Shown: positions 35,666 through 46,174, numbered from the stretch's first letter. The stretch: 64,000 nucleotides of DNA from Spirochaetes bacterium ADurb.Bin133 (GCA_002070605.1 MWDO01000006.1:1-64000), one strand, 5' to 3'. A program made the numbers and translations. Notes: generated by a model from the letters alone, not told the origin.

Positions 35666-37438
35666 TTATCCGTTGTCTTTATGATCTTTTAATTTTCTAA
35701 GTCGAACCGGATGCCTCAATTTTCTGAGAGCCTTAGCCTCGATTTGTCTTATTCTCTCTCTTGTAACGTTGAAAATATCGCCAACTTGCTCCAGAGTTAA
35801 AGAATAACCGTCTTCAAGTCCGTATCTCATTTTTAAAACATCCTGTTCTTTTTTAGTCAAAGTTTTGATTACTTCGCTGAGCTGTTCCTGAAAATCCTTA
35901 AATGTGGCAAAATTCGCCGGATTCTCAAACCCTTTATCTTCAATAAACTCGCCAAGGAGACTATCGTCCTCTTCGCCGATGGGCGTCTCAAGGCTTACCG
36001 GCTCGCGGGCTACGTTTTTAACCGATTTAACTTTATTTACTTGCCAATCAAGTTCGGCGGCAATCTCTTCGTCGGTCGGCTCTCTCCCCAGTTTTTGCGT
36101 TAGTTGGCGGGCTTCGCGCAACACTTTATTAATTTGCTCTATCATGTGGACGGGCACTCTGATAGTTCTCGCTTGATCGCTTATAGACCTTGTTATCGCT
36201 TGTCTTATCCACCATGTCGCGTAGGTTGAGAATTTATACCCTTTTCTATATTCAAACTTATCAACAGCTTTTATCAAACCGATATTGCCTTCCTGCACAA
36301 GATCGAAGAAGTGAAGACCTCTGTTAGTGTATTTTTTTGCTATGCTTACAACTAAACGTAAATTCGCTTTAACCAATTTGTCTTTTGCGTTATTTACAAG
36401 GAACAGACCTTTAGCGACGTCGTTTCCGGCGCTTTTTAGCTCTTCTATGCTGTTGTCGTACTTAAACTCGATAGATTTTAATCCGGATTCGTTATTTTTG
36501 TATTTTTTTATCAATTCTTTGATCTTTTCTATCGACATATTAAACTCGTCTTCAAACTGTCTTTTATCTTTCTCTTTTTCAATGGCTTTTGAGAGGTTTT
36601 TCAACTCTTTAGTATCCGTAAAACGAAATTTTTTCAATATTTTTGAGGTCGAGGATTCAAGATCTTCGATTTTCTTCACTACTTTAACAATCTCTTCGGC
36701 AATGCTTATTTTATCCTGATTATCTATCTCGTGGTTAAACATTATTTCAAACGTCTCTTCTCTAGTCTTATCGATATCGGCTTTTAGAGCTTGTCTCTCC
36801 TCTTCGCCGCGGCAGGTTTTTTGCTTGTTTATCAGAGTCTTAAAATAGAGCGCTTTTTTAACGTAATCTTGCAGTATCTCTTTGTATTTGCTTTTAATTC
36901 GTTTCTTTTCAGAAGAGTAATCTCTCGAATCCGACCTTATTGGGACGACGGCTTTGTCGAGGTCTATCGGCTCGGCGCTGATTTTTTCGAGAATATTGTA
37001 GAACTCGACGATGGTAACGCCGATTTTTCTGATCGAAACGTTTATTAAACGTTCCCCCTCTTCGATCCTTTGAGCGAGATCGACCTCTTCTTCGCCGTCG
37101 AGAAGATCAATTCTTCCGATTTCTCTCAGATAAATTCTTATCGGATCGTCGACAAGAGACGCCGCGCCGCCGGTTATCATCTTTTTTTTGCCGGCTTCTT
37201 CGGGGGTAATTTTCTTTTTCGAAAACATCTCGACGTCTATATCTTCGATATTCGAAGTATCTTCTTCCAGCACTCTGATTTGATTGTTTTGTAATAAAAT
37301 AAAAACGTCGTCGATCTTTCCGGCGTTTATGATATCCTGCGGTAAATTTTTATTTATTTCGTCAATCGTCAACTCTTTCTTTTTCAGTCCAAGTTCTAAT
37401 AAAATTTTAATTTCAGGAAAATCGGTAATATTTGACAT
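35666..37438 (-). CDS. rpoD: RNA polymerase primary sigma factor
   Basis: This 590-residue sigma-70 has region 1.1, region 1.2 ([21 protein letters not shown]), a large non-conserved insertion, and regions 2.1-2.4 ([21 protein letters not shown] ... [18 protein letters not shown]). Region 3 and region 4.2 follow ([20 protein letters not shown]). The helix-turn-helix and -10-binding residues are intact, consistent with the TTGACA/TATAAT promoters found in this window. Its ATG overlaps the dnaG stop (TAATG), so the two are translationally coupled in a macromolecular-synthesis operon. Confidence 0.97.
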   Translation of the reverse strand: MSNITDFPEIKILLELGLKKKELTIDEINKNLPQDIINAGKIDDVFILLQNNQIRVLEEDTSNIEDIDVEMFSKKKITPEEAGKKKMITGGAASLVDDPIRIYLREIGRIDLLDGEEEVDLAQRIEEGERLINVSIRKIGVTIVEFYNILEKISAEPIDLDKAVVPIRSDSRDYSSEKKRIKSKYKEILQDYVKKALYFKTLINKQKTCRGEEERQALKADIDKTREETFEIMFNHEIDNQDKISIAEEIVKVVKKIEDLESSTSKILKKFRFTDTKELKNLSKAIEKEKDKRQFEDEFNMSIEKIKELIKKYKNNESGLKSIEFKYDNSIEELKSAGNDVAKGLFLVNNAKDKLVKANLRLVVSIAKKYTNRGLHFFDLVQEGNIGLIKAVDKFEYRKGYKFSTYATWWIRQAITRSISDQARTIRVPVHMIEQINKVLREARQLTQKLGREPTDEEIAAELDWQVNKVKSVKNVAREPVSLETPIGEEDDSLLGEFIEDKGFENPANFATFKDFQEQLSEVIKTLTKKEQDVLKMRYGLEDGYSLTLEQVGDIFNVTRERIRQIEAKALRKLRHPVRLRKLKDHKDNG

Positions 37439-39300
37439 TATATTTTAAGCTCCTGTAACTTTTCAAGTTTAACTATCTCGCTAATAATAAGAGTTTTTTC
37501 TTCCTGCAACTCTTTGAGAAGTTCTTCCTCTTTATAAAGTTCGCTAAATTTTATTTTCTTATTTATAGAGCTGCTTTTAACTCTATAATAATTCTTTTTT
37601 AAATTAATTATTCTATCTACAATATTATTCAATAATATTTTTTCTTTTTGTATATTATCGAACTTCTTATCTTCAATCATTAATTCAATATCAAACAATC
37701 TTTCGTTAATACTTTTTTTTAATTCGTCGTTTTCAAATAAATCTATAAAAAATTTCTTTTCATCTTCTCCATCCTTTTCAATCAAAAAGCTGTACGCTTT
37801 TTTACCTACATCCGTCGTAAAATATTCGCTCTCCAAAGAGCTTTTTGTTATAACCTCCTTTCGCTTGGCATACTTCAGTAGATATACCAGCAAATCGATT
37901 TCTCTCAACAAAGCCGCGTCCGGTTTTAAATCAGGTTCGTTTTCGCTCGAAATATTTGCGGGCGTCGACGCGGCGCTTTCTTTTGGCGCCGAGTTATATC
38001 TGGTCTCTTTTGATAGATATTTCTCATACTCCCTAAAGGTAGTCGAATAATCTATATTCAAAAAAGAGGAAACGCTCTCTATAAGATTTTTCCTTATTAC
38101 TTCGCTATCCCACAACCTAATGTAACCAAAAAGTAAGTACAACGTCCTTATAAGATTGTTAAAATCCTTCAAATCCTTATTTCTGGTATAATAATATAGA
38201 AGAAACTCTATCGGAGTAACTTTCTGTTTTTGATAAATATTAAACGCCTCGATCGTATTGGTTTTAAAATAATCGTCCGGATCGAGATTGTTCGGCAAAA
38301 CCAGTACGGAAGTTTTGACGTTCTCAATGTTCGCCGCCTCGCTAACCCCCTTTATAGCCCCTTTCATACCAGCTTCGTCCCCGTCGAAAAGAAAAACTAT
38401 CTCTTCGGCATAGCGCGAAAGAAGTTTGATCTGCTCCTTTGTTATCGCCGTCCCGCATGGGGCTACAATGTTTTTTAATCCGCTTTTAAAACAACTTATC
38501 GCGTCCATATAGCCTTCGACTACAAATACGGACTTTTGCGCTTTAATAAAGTCTTTCGATACGGAGATGCCGTATAGATTTTCCCGTTTCCTATAAGCGA
38601 TAGTCTCCGGCGTGTTTAGGTACTTCGGTTTTGCGTCGGGCTCTAGAGCTCGTCCGCCAAATCCTGCGCATTCCCCTTTATAATTAATAATCGGAAATAT
38701 AACTCTGTTAAAGAACAACGACCCCAAACCTCTTTTTCCTTGCGAAAAAAGTCCCGTACTAACAAGAAAGTCTGGTTTATAACCTTTTTTAATAAAAAAA
38801 GATTCGAGCCTTCCGTATTCTTTCGGAGCGTAACCAATTTTAAATTGATTTATAACATCCGCGTTTATACCGCGCCCCGTTAAATATCTAAGCCCGCCTT
38901 CGCCTTCTCTTCTTTTTAGAAGAAAATATTGAAACAACTTAACGACTCTTTCGTTAAATTGAATAACCTCTTCCCTCTTTTTATATTGTTCCGAATCCCT
39001 CTCGGTAAAAGAGACGTCTACCCCAGCTCTCGCCGCTAATAACTTTATCGCCTCCGAAAAAGAGACGTTCTCTATCTTCTCAATAAAGCTAATAATATCC
39101 CCTTTCTCTCCGCATGAAAAACATCGATATATACCATAATCTTGCGATACGCTAAAAGAGGGATTCTTATCGTTATGAAAAGGGCACAAACCTATCCAAT
39201 TTTTACCCGACCTTTTTAAGCTACGAACATACTCGCCGACGACTGCAGATATATCCAGCCGATTCTTAATTTCTTTTATGATATCTTTAGAAATCGACAA
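37438..39300 (-). CDS. dnaG: DNA primase
   Basis: The start is TTG at 39300 because GAGGA lies eight bases upstream; a longer frame to 39327 lacks an RBS. The 620-residue protein has the CHC2 zinc domain ([11 protein letters not shown] ... [11 protein letters not shown]), the catalytic core ([20 protein letters not shown]) and a TOPRIM domain ([17 protein letters not shown] and [15 protein letters not shown]). A DnaB-binding helical C-terminus follows. It makes RNA primers for replication. It is the first gene of the dnaG-rpoD-zinc-ribbon-rnhA unit. Confidence 0.96.
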   Translation of the reverse strand: MSISKDIIKEIKNRLDISAVVGEYVRSLKRSGKNWIGLCPFHNDKNPSFSVSQDYGIYRCFSCGEKGDIISFIEKIENVSFSEAIKLLAARAGVDVSFTERDSEQYKKREEVIQFNERVVKLFQYFLLKRREGEGGLRYLTGRGINADVINQFKIGYAPKEYGRLESFFIKKGYKPDFLVSTGLFSQGKRGLGSLFFNRVIFPIINYKGECAGFGGRALEPDAKPKYLNTPETIAYRKRENLYGISVSKDFIKAQKSVFVVEGYMDAISCFKSGLKNIVAPCGTAITKEQIKLLSRYAEEIVFLFDGDEAGMKGAIKGVSEAANIENVKTSVLVLPNNLDPDDYFKTNTIEAFNIYQKQKVTPIEFLLYYYTRNKDLKDFNNLIRTLYLLFGYIRLWDSEVIRKNLIESVSSFLNIDYSTTFREYEKYLSKETRYNSAPKESAASTPANISSENEPDLKPDAALLREIDLLVYLLKYAKRKEVITKSSLESEYFTTDVGKKAYSFLIEKDGEDEKKFFIDLFENDELKKSINERLFDIELMIEDKKFDNIQKEKILLNNIVDRIINLKKNYYRVKSSSINKKIKFSELYKEEELLKELQEEKTLIISEIVKLEKLQELKI

Positions 39301-39389
39301 ACTTATGTTCCTCAATATAAAAAGCAATAAGGGGTAGTATAATACATATTGGCGAAAAAATCAAGAATTTTGTGAAGTTTTTTTTTGTA

Positions 39390-40036
39390 AATCGCTATTT
39401 TTTTTGCGGGGTAAAAAATAATTTTACGTAGAATAGGCGTATCTGGGATAATTTTCGATTAGGAGGGCGTATAATAGCCGTTTTTGAGCGGTTATATTTA
39501 ACAGTTGTGTCATTTTACCCAAAAAGTCGTTTTTCAATTTATCAATCCTTAATTCCTTACCAACAATCTCCAAAAATTCTTCCAACCCGTATTTCATAAC
39601 GCCGTTATAAAAAAACAGTATAATATCGCGGACTGTCGAAGCCATACCGAATTCGTTATACAAAGAATGCCATCTTTTTATTTGAAGATAGTCCGATTCG
39701 CTGATTCTAAGGTATTTATCCAGCCTTTTATTGTCGGTATTATCTATAACGGCGTATTCAGAGCGGCAATTTCCGATTATTCTTTTCATCTTTAGGACTT
39801 TTTTGTCAATAAGGCGAAACATAGTTTCAAATAACTCGCTAAACGTATTGATCTTGAACTCTTTTAGTAGAAAATCTATGACAGTATTATTCATAGATTC
39901 TGATACTATAAAATGGAATAAGTGTTTTTTGTTTTTCATAAAATTTCCTCCTTTTTCTTTAATATATATAACAACTAAAAGTAGAAAACGCTTTACAAAA
40001 ATTTGGATAAATTTTTAGAAAATGACAAATAATTTA
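39390..40036. repeat. Direct repeat A, carrying a 171-residue gene
   Basis: From 39412 the sequence ATAATTTTACGTAGAATAGG through the gene and its upstream block (CTTTACAAAAATTTGGATAAA, AAAATGACAAAT) matches 45335-45966 almost base for base. A degenerate TIR-like end (CGCTATTTTTTTTGCGGGG) precedes it. Both copies have the same orientation, 5.9 kb apart. Confidence 0.7.
39424..39939 (-). CDS. Repeat-associated protein of unknown function, paralogue A
   Basis: This 171-residue cytoplasmic protein begins MKNKKHLFHFIVSESMNN and ends ENYPRYAYST. It is 150 of 171 residues identical to the gene at 45348, and its C-terminus matches the short gene at 18544. Predicted helices and INTFSELFETMFRL and FGMASTVRDIILFFYNG segments recall ribbon-helix-helix-like or HEPN-sized proteins, but I find no decisive motif. 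AGGAGG precedes the ATG. The strongly conserved upstream region (TTGTTATATATATT on the coding strand) is a likely promoter. It may be encoded by a mobile repeat. Confidence 0.6.
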   Translation of the reverse strand: MKNKKHLFHFIVSESMNNTVIDFLLKEFKINTFSELFETMFRLIDKKVLKMKRIIGNCRSEYAVIDNTDNKRLDKYLRISESDYLQIKRWHSLYNEFGMASTVRDIILFFYNGVMKYGLEEFLEIVGKELRIDKLKNDFLGKMTQLLNITAQKRLLYALLIENYPRYAYST

Positions 40037-40050
40037 CTAGTTAAAAAAAA

Positions 40051-40212
40051 ATTGACACATATGGAGTATGCGCCGTGACGCGCCCTGATGAAAGCGGGAA
40101 TTCCCGTTTTGAATATACTAAAACACTAAAACATCCTTCATGCCAAGACCTTATCGGAACCTGCGGCGCTCCCTGGTGAAAATTGACACATATGGCGCTA
40201 CATACGCCGCGG
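40051..40212. repeat. CATATG-type and CGGGAATTCCCG repeat cluster
   Basis: AAATTGACACATATGGAGTATGCGCC, then CGGGAATTCCCGTTTTGAATATACTAAAAC with the tail ATCCTTCATGCC seen also near 1900, and a final GAAAATTGACACATATGG unit. It joins directly to the end of the next gene. Confidence 0.6.
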
Positions 40213-40216
40213 CGAT

Positions 40217-41014
40217 TTAGAAACTAAACAGATTGTCTTTAGTAATTGTCTTAGACTTCTTTCTAACTACAAGCGCCGACAGAGGTATGTCAAGATCGGT
40301 TTTAGGTATATCGATCGTCTCAAGAATAGCGATGTTGTTTTGAAGGTCGGCGTTAAATAGTTTATCCATCGACGACAGATAAGATATTTCAACTCTCGAT
40401 AATTTTTGTCGTTCATTAATTTTCTGAAAACTAACGATTTCAGCTCCGGCGTCGCGTATAGCGTTTTCAATAGGCTCGACAAAAAGCCACTTTTTATCGT
40501 TCCGCTTAGCGTAGGCTAATATCTCTTTTTCTATATCGGTCAAATCTTCCCTAAAAAACCAAAAAGAGGGAATTATAAAAGCTAGTATCCCGCCGACGGA
40601 TAAATAGGAGATAAATTTAGCCAGATGGGCGTATAAATCCTGAAAACTAACCCCTAACCGCGAAAATACAAAATCAAACTTTTCGGCAAACCCTTGCAAA
40701 TCAAGTTTCTTTCCGTTAAATTTGAAATTTAATACGTTTAGATTCTTTTTATTTAAAACGCTCTGCAAATATACAAGCCCCGATACAAACGGATCGTCGG
40801 ATAGAAAGTATCCTTCGTTAAAAAAATCAAGCAGTCGATTGAAATACGGCGAAAAGAAATGAGATATTTCCAAATATTTGTCGGATTTGAGTCCGTCCAG
40901 CGGCTCTTTAAAAGGCGCGAGAATATCTTGATACGACGCGGGCGGGTACAACTTGTTTATAGTTTCATAACTATAATTTTCATTTATACTCCCTTTTTCC
41001 AGATCAAAAATCAT
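40217..41014 (-). CDS. Possible SAM-dependent methyltransferase-like protein
   Basis: In this 265-residue soluble protein, the stretch FDFVFSRLGVSFQDLYAHLAKFISYLSVGGILAFIIPSF resembles motifs post-I to IV of class I methyltransferases (acidic strand, helix, then a GG-turn strand); the pieces are FDFVFSRLG and LSVGGILAFI. The Gly-rich SAM motif I is not recognisable. The C-terminal part is Lys-rich. The CheX-like gene lies eight bases upstream, so the two are likely cotranscribed and this could belong to signalling. The family assignment is weak. Confidence 0.4.
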   Translation of the reverse strand: MIFDLEKGSINENYSYETINKLYPPASYQDILAPFKEPLDGLKSDKYLEISHFFSPYFNRLLDFFNEGYFLSDDPFVSGLVYLQSVLNKKNLNVLNFKFNGKKLDLQGFAEKFDFVFSRLGVSFQDLYAHLAKFISYLSVGGILAFIIPSFWFFREDLTDIEKEILAYAKRNDKKWLFVEPIENAIRDAGAEIVSFQKINERQKLSRVEISYLSSMDKLFNADLQNNIAILETIDIPKTDLDIPLSALVVRKKSKTITKDNLFSF

Positions 41015-41022
41015 ACCGGCTA

Positions 41023-41493
41023 TTATATCTCACCCTCCTTTATGGCGATATTAACTTCAATAGTGCCGAATCTCGAAGCCAAATTAACCGCTATGGTTTT
41101 TAGTCTGACGAAGCTGATGCTATATTCCTTGCCGATTATTATCGTAGGGGGGGTTATATGCAAAATTTTATCCTGACCCGAAAGTTGAATTGTAGTTCTA
41201 CCGGTTATAATATTAGCGACTTCGGCTATCGACGACTCCACGAAGGCGTTGTCTATAACCATGGTACTTTTAGGCGCCAGCGCCTGAGCTATCCTCTGAG
41301 CGGTATGATCTTTCAGACTGTAAACTACTTGCCCCTGTATAAATCCGGCAATACCTACGATTATCGATATGTCGTTTGAAGGGGTTGGATCTTCCCTCAA
41401 AGATAAGTTTGTCTTTTCGAGTTTGATATTAGCCATCTGCTCAAAAACCTCAATGGCGTTCGATATAAAAGGATTAATCCATTCTGCTTTCAT
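41023..41493 (-). CDS. cheX: CheX-type chemotaxis phosphatase
   Basis: This 156-residue protein starts WINPFISNAIEVFEQMANIKL and contains GFIQGQVVYSLKDHTAQRIA and SSIAEVANIITGRTTIQLSG. The latter is the CheC/CheX/FliY signature with the acidic residue and asparagine (E-V-A-N) used to dephosphorylate CheY-P. CheX is the usual CheY phosphatase of spirochaetes, which lack CheZ. AGAGG precedes the ATG. It is separated from other chemotaxis genes but fits the chemoreceptors in this window. Confidence 0.85.
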   Translation of the reverse strand: MKAEWINPFISNAIEVFEQMANIKLEKTNLSLREDPTPSNDISIIVGIAGFIQGQVVYSLKDHTAQRIAQALAPKSTMVIDNAFVESSIAEVANIITGRTTIQLSGQDKILHITPPTIIIGKEYSISFVRLKTIAVNLASRFGTIEVNIAIKEGEI

Positions 41494-41620
41494 TCATAAA
41501 CCTCTAATATTTAATAATTATATTTAACCATATAAAAAAAATAACGTCAATAAAATTGTATTTTAATAAAAATATTTTTTTAAGATTTTGGCTTATTAAA
41601 TTTATTGCGAATAGTAAATA

Positions 41621-41738
41621 TTGTATCCCGTCAGTTTTTTGGGGAATAAAAAATATCTGTTTCATATGTGTCAATTTTATTCTCAACGTCATATGCGTCG
41701 AATTTCTCCCCCTCCCCCAAAAAACTGACTAATTACGT
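41621..41738. repeat. Complete MITE-like repeat
   Basis: The left end ATCCCGTCAGTTTTTTGGGG and right end CCCCAAAAAACTGACTAAT are inverted over 16 bases, with GTAAAT and ATTTAC outside. The interior contains TTTCATATGTGTCAATTTTA and CATATGCGTCGAATTTC. It lies in the divergent gap between cheX and the helicase gene. Confidence 0.8.
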
Positions 41739-41793
41739 AAATATTTATAAATTTTCTTTTCAAAATCTAATTAAAAATATATACTGCCCTATT

Positions 41794-44313
41794 ATGAATA
41801 GAGAAAATTTAGCAATTCACAGATTTAGGGACAGTATAGTTGAAACGGTTAGGAACAACAGCGTAGTAGTAATAGAAGCCCCTACCGGATCGGGTAAAAC
41901 CACGCAGATACCTCAAATTCTTTTCGACGCCGCTCTTAACGGGCAGGGAATAATCGGCGTAACTCAACCGAGGCGCATAGCCGCATGCGGCGTTTCTAAT
42001 AGGATAGCGTACGAAATGAACGTCGAATTGGGGCGTTTAGTCGGATATAAGATACGATTTGAAGACTATACCTCTCCAAATACCAAAATCAAAATAATGA
42101 CCGACGGAATTTTACTTGAAGAGTTGAGGAGCGACTTCCTTTTATCCAAATACTCCATTGTTATCGTCGACGAAGCTCACGAGCGCAGTCTGAATATTGA
42201 CTTCATATTGGGGCTTTTAAAAGATATATTACGGGAGAGACCGGACTTTAAAGTTGTCGTCTCTTCCGCGACTATAAACGCGAAACTTTTCAGCGATTAT
42301 TTTGACGACGCGCCGATTATTTCAGTCGATACCAAACCGTTTCCTATCGAAATTAAGTATCGCCCTCTTAAAAAGAAAGCGGACTACGAAGAGATGCAAT
42401 CCGCTATTTATGAAATTGTCGAAAATATAGTATCTACCAACCAAGAAGGGGATATTCTTATATTTTTACCTGGGGAAGATTCGATCAAAGATTGTTGTCG
42501 AAGGTTGGAAGCCTTAAACGACGATGAATCTATGGAAATACTTCCGCTCTACGCCAGATTGGGAATAGAGGAGCAAAACAGAGTTTTCGATAAATACAAA
42601 AATAAAAGGAAAGTCGTAGTCGCGACAAACATCGCCGAGACTTCGATAACCATCGACGGGATAATATTCGTCATAGATCCCGGATATTCAAAAATTAATT
42701 ACTACAACCCCCGGACTTTCACGTCGTTTCTTGAAGTTAAGCCGATATCAAAGGCGTCGTGCGACCAAAGAAAAGGGAGAGCCGGGCGCACCGCTCCGGG
42801 CGTCGTTTACAGACTATATAGCGAAGAGGATTACAATTCAAGAGAAGAATATACCAAAGAAGAAATATACAGAACGGACCTTTCCGAGGTCGTGCTAAGA
42901 ATGGCGGATATAGGAATATACAATTACGAGAAATTTGACTTTATTTCTCAACCAAATAGGGGGGCTATCAAATCGGCTGTGGAAACTCTTGTTTCAATCG
43001 GAGCTCTCAACGATAGCGATATGATCGCAGAAATCGGCAAAAAGATGGTGGTTTTCCCTTTAACGCCGAGATTGTCGCGCATACTAATCGAGGGGATAAA
43101 TAACTATCCGGAGATTTTAAATAACCTTATTATAGTAATCTCTTTTTTATCGGCAAAAAGCCCCTTTTTATACCCGGCGGGAGAAGAGATCGAGAGCAGA
43201 AACGCTCAAAAAAAACTCTCCATAAAGGGCGGAGATTTTTTCTCATGGATCAATCTTTTTCATAAATATAATAACGCAAAAGATAAGGAAGAATTCGTCA
43301 AGAGATACTACCTCGATATTAGAACGATGAAAGAGATATTCAATATTCACAACCAGCTCGTAAGTATGATTTCCGAGAGGAGCGACGTAACCGTCGGGAA
43401 GGATTACGACTACAATAAAATAATAAAGTGTATATGCGCGGGGCTAAAACAGTATATCTGCCTAAGAAATAAAAAAAACAAAGGAAACAGTAATAACTAT
43501 TATTCTGCGACCGAAAAAGAGATACGTATTCACCCCGGTTCTTTTTTATACGGAACGTCTCCGGATTGGATAGTGGGCGGCGAGATTGTGAATACCGGCA
43601 GAACGTATATCCGAACGGCCGCTATGGTTCCCGAATCGATTATAAAAGGGGCTTTTTTTGACTTATACGACGTTATAGCCAACAAAAAAGATAAGGTAAA
43701 AAAATTTTTACGAGAAGAACAAACCGCTACAAAAGTCAAAGAGAAATTCGTCGACTCCGATAAGATTTTGATACTCGATAAATACTTTGATATAATTGGA
43801 GACAAAAAAGTTTCTTACGCTCTGATTCCTTACAATGCGGTAATTCAGTTGAAGTCTCGAAAAGAAAAAGTCCTAAAATATAATTTTAATAATCTTCAAG
43901 CGGTTCTTACGTACGGAGAGAGCGTTATACTTAAAGATAAACTCAATTCGCTTCTTCAATATTTCGATAAAATCGATCTGGATAACGGTATAAATAAAAA
44001 ATGGCCAAAAGGAAAAACTTTTTATTACCCGCAAGATTGGGCGTCGCTTTTTAGATTTATCAAAATATTACTCAAGCCGACGTTTGTTAATAAAAAATCT
44101 AAAAATTGCGGATTCTTAACCATAACAGAAAGCGAGAAAGACGTATATAAATTTTATCTTGAAAAAGATTTTTTTACCGCAATCGAAAAATGTCTCGAAG
44201 CGGTAGAGAATATTTTTAGTTCAGATCTCGCCGTTTGGAACGACCATGAAAAAAAGATATTAGGCGCCATACACCATAAATTAAATAAACTATCGGAAGA
44301 GATGGACGTCTAG
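41794..44313 (+). CDS. hrpA: DEAH-box RNA helicase, HrpA-like
   Basis: The start is ATG at 41794; the longer frame begins inside the repeat. The 839-residue DEAH helicase has Walker A APTGSGKTTQ, VDEAHERSLN, motif III SSATINA, motif V TNIAETSITIDG and motif VI QRKGRAGRTAPG. The helicase-associated and OB-like regions follow. It lacks the long DUF3418 C-terminus of E. coli HrpA (1300 residues), so it is the short form. HrpA acts on mRNA processing and stalled or collided ribosomes. The next gene starts two bases after the stop. Confidence 0.88.
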   Translation: MNRENLAIHRFRDSIVETVRNNSVVVIEAPTGSGKTTQIPQILFDAALNGQGIIGVTQPRRIAACGVSNRIAYEMNVELGRLVGYKIRFEDYTSPNTKIKIMTDGILLEELRSDFLLSKYSIVIVDEAHERSLNIDFILGLLKDILRERPDFKVVVSSATINAKLFSDYFDDAPIISVDTKPFPIEIKYRPLKKKADYEEMQSAIYEIVENIVSTNQEGDILIFLPGEDSIKDCCRRLEALNDDESMEILPLYARLGIEEQNRVFDKYKNKRKVVVATNIAETSITIDGIIFVIDPGYSKINYYNPRTFTSFLEVKPISKASCDQRKGRAGRTAPGVVYRLYSEEDYNSREEYTKEEIYRTDLSEVVLRMADIGIYNYEKFDFISQPNRGAIKSAVETLVSIGALNDSDMIAEIGKKMVVFPLTPRLSRILIEGINNYPEILNNLIIVISFLSAKSPFLYPAGEEIESRNAQKKLSIKGGDFFSWINLFHKYNNAKDKEEFVKRYYLDIRTMKEIFNIHNQLVSMISERSDVTVGKDYDYNKIIKCICAGLKQYICLRNKKNKGNSNNYYSATEKEIRIHPGSFLYGTSPDWIVGGEIVNTGRTYIRTAAMVPESIIKGAFFDLYDVIANKKDKVKKFLREEQTATKVKEKFVDSDKILILDKYFDIIGDKKVSYALIPYNAVIQLKSRKEKVLKYNFNNLQAVLTYGESVILKDKLNSLLQYFDKIDLDNGINKKWPKGKTFYYPQDWASLFRFIKILLKPTFVNKKSKNCGFLTITESEKDVYKFYLEKDFFTAIEKCLEAVENIFSSDLAVWNDHEKKILGAIHHKLNKLSEEMDV

Positions 44314-44314
44314 C

Positions 44315-45310
44315 ATGAAGATGGTAATCGTCGACAAAGCCAACGAGGGAAAAAAACTATTCCGCTACATCCGAACGCTGGCTCCGTCGATGAAAAACGG
44401 CGAAATATTCATGAGCATCCGTAAGGGAAAAATAAAGATCAACAATCGTATCGAAGATCAGGGGTATATATTGAAAAACGGGGACGTCGTTAAGATTTTT
44501 TTCCCCGACGAGATAATAAAAAAATATACCGACAACGACCGAAATAAATACCGTTCGATAGATTCTAATATAGACGTAATCTTTGAAGATAAAGATATAA
44601 TCGTCGTAAACAAACCGGCGGGAATTCTCGTTCATCCTGATAGACGCGAATTTAAAAAAAACTTAGTCGAGTCGGTAAAAGCCTATTTATATAAGAAAAA
44701 TGAATTCAAGCCCGGCGATTATTTTACCCCGTCGCCCTGTCATAGGCTTGATACAAACACATCCGGTTTGATAATATTTGCAAAGACGCATTTTGCTTTA
44801 CAAAAAATCTCAACGTTGTTTCGAGAAAGGAACGGCGATAAACTCTATTTGGCTTTAGTATTTGGGAAAATTTCTTCTTCTATATTAATTTCATCGTCTA
44901 TCGACGCCTCCGAAAATAAAGAGAATAAAGTTGCCGTTAAAGAGGCGCATATTCATAACTTTATCCCTGAAAAATCTAAGTTTATCGAAGAGAATCCCAC
45001 TCTGTCGGCTACCTATGTCAGACCTTTAAAATACGATTCGCGTCTCTCCTTAGTCGAGATAAATCTCTGGACCGGCAAAAAACACCAGATAAGAGCAAGT
45101 CTCGCCGCGGCGCTTCATCCGTTAATCGGCGAGAGAAAGTATTATACGTCCCAATCGCTCTCCCTGTCTCAAATGCTAAACGTCTCAAATTATTATCTGC
45201 ATTGCTATAAATTGAAGATTAACGGCTACGAAGAGTTTAAAGCCCCAATTCCTAAAAAATTTAGTCAAATTTTATCGGAAATGTTTAAAATAGACGCGGC
45301 AAAATTGTAG
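44315..45310 (+). CDS. RluA-family 23S rRNA pseudouridine synthase
   Basis: This 331-residue protein has an N-terminal S4 RNA-binding domain (FMSIRKGKIKINNRIEDQGY) and the RluA catalytic domain. Conserved parts are VVNKPAGILVHPD, the catalytic HRLDTNTSGLIIFAKT with its aspartate, and a LWTGKKHQIRASLA motif. It should convert specific uridines of 23S rRNA to pseudouridine (RluC/RluD group), though tRNA cannot be excluded. It directly follows the helicase gene with one intervening base, suggesting a joint role in RNA maturation. Confidence 0.9.
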   Translation: MKMVIVDKANEGKKLFRYIRTLAPSMKNGEIFMSIRKGKIKINNRIEDQGYILKNGDVVKIFFPDEIIKKYTDNDRNKYRSIDSNIDVIFEDKDIIVVNKPAGILVHPDRREFKKNLVESVKAYLYKKNEFKPGDYFTPSPCHRLDTNTSGLIIFAKTHFALQKISTLFRERNGDKLYLALVFGKISSSILISSSIDASENKENKVAVKEAHIHNFIPEKSKFIEENPTLSATYVRPLKYDSRLSLVEINLWTGKKHQIRASLAAALHPLIGERKYYTSQSLSLSQMLNVSNYYLHCYKLKINGYEEFKAPIPKKFSQILSEMFKIDAAKL

Positions 45311-46092
45311 CTCCCCGTCGGTTTTTTGGTGGAAATAAAAATTAATTTTACGTAGAGTAGGCGTATTTGGGATAATTTTCGATTATGAGCGCGTATAATA
45401 GCTGTTTTCGAGCGGTTATATTTAACAGTTGTGTCATTTTACCCAAAAAATCATTTTTCAACTTATCAATCTTCAATTTTTTACCAACAATCTCAAGGAA
45501 TCCTTCCAATCCGTATTTCGCGACGCCGTTATAGAAAAACAGGATAATCTCGCGGACTGTCGAAGCCATACCGAATTCGTTATACAAGTAATGCCATCTT
45601 TTTATCCGAAGATAATCCGCTTCGCTAATTCTAAGATATTTATCCAGCCTTTTATCGTCGGTATTGTCTATAACGGCGTATTCTGAGCGATGATCCCCTA
45701 TTATTCTTTTCATTTTTGGGATTTTTTTGTTAACGAGGCGAAACATAGTTTCAAATAGTTTGCTGAACGTATTAATTTTGAACTCTTTTAGTAGAAAATC
45801 TATGACGTTGTTATTCATAGATTCGGATACTATAAAATGAAATAGATGCTTTTTGTTTTTCATAAAATATTCTCCTTTTCTTTAATATATATAACAACTA
45901 AAAAGTGAAAACGCTTTACAAAAATTTGGATAAATTTTTAGAAAATGACAAATATTTTGCTAATTAAAAATATCTGTTTCATATGTGTCAATTTAGATTC
46001 TTGCGGAGCTTTGACGCGTATGCGGCGTTTTTTCATCTAGAAACGTATGCGTTCCATATGTGTCAATTTCCTCCCGATAAACCGACGGGCGC
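45311..46092. mobile_element. Candidate mobile repeat carrying paralogue B between inverted ends
   Basis: The left end CCCCGTCGGTTTTTTGGTGG (45313-45332) and the right end CTCCCGATAAACCGACGGG (46071-46089) are inverted versions of the same TIR. Between them are the 171-residue gene, its promoter and the standard interior units, giving about 780 bp. The 45335-45966 part is the direct repeat B of 39412-40036. No transposase is present, so movement would need one in trans. Confidence 0.5.
45348..45863 (-). CDS. Repeat-associated protein of unknown function, paralogue B
   Basis: This 171-residue protein differs from paralogue A at 21 positions, mostly conservative (for example SEADYLRIKRWHYL against SESDYLQIKRWHSL). 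That shows selection on the protein rather than simple decay. The same start, RBS (AGGAG) and promoter block are present. The gene converges with the RluA-family gene, 37 bp from its stop, and sits inside an inverted-repeat pair. The function is unknown; it could be a repressor or partner of the repeats, which is only inference. Confidence 0.6.
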   Translation of the reverse strand: MKNKKHLFHFIVSESMNNNVIDFLLKEFKINTFSKLFETMFRLVNKKIPKMKRIIGDHRSEYAVIDNTDDKRLDKYLRISEADYLRIKRWHYLYNEFGMASTVREIILFFYNGVAKYGLEGFLEIVGKKLKIDKLKNDFLGKMTQLLNITARKQLLYALIIENYPKYAYST

Positions 46093-46174
46093 GAATTATA
46101 ATTAATTTTATTTGATTACTAGAACTAAATATGTTAAAACTTAACGTAATTATATAGAATAAAGGTTTATTTCA

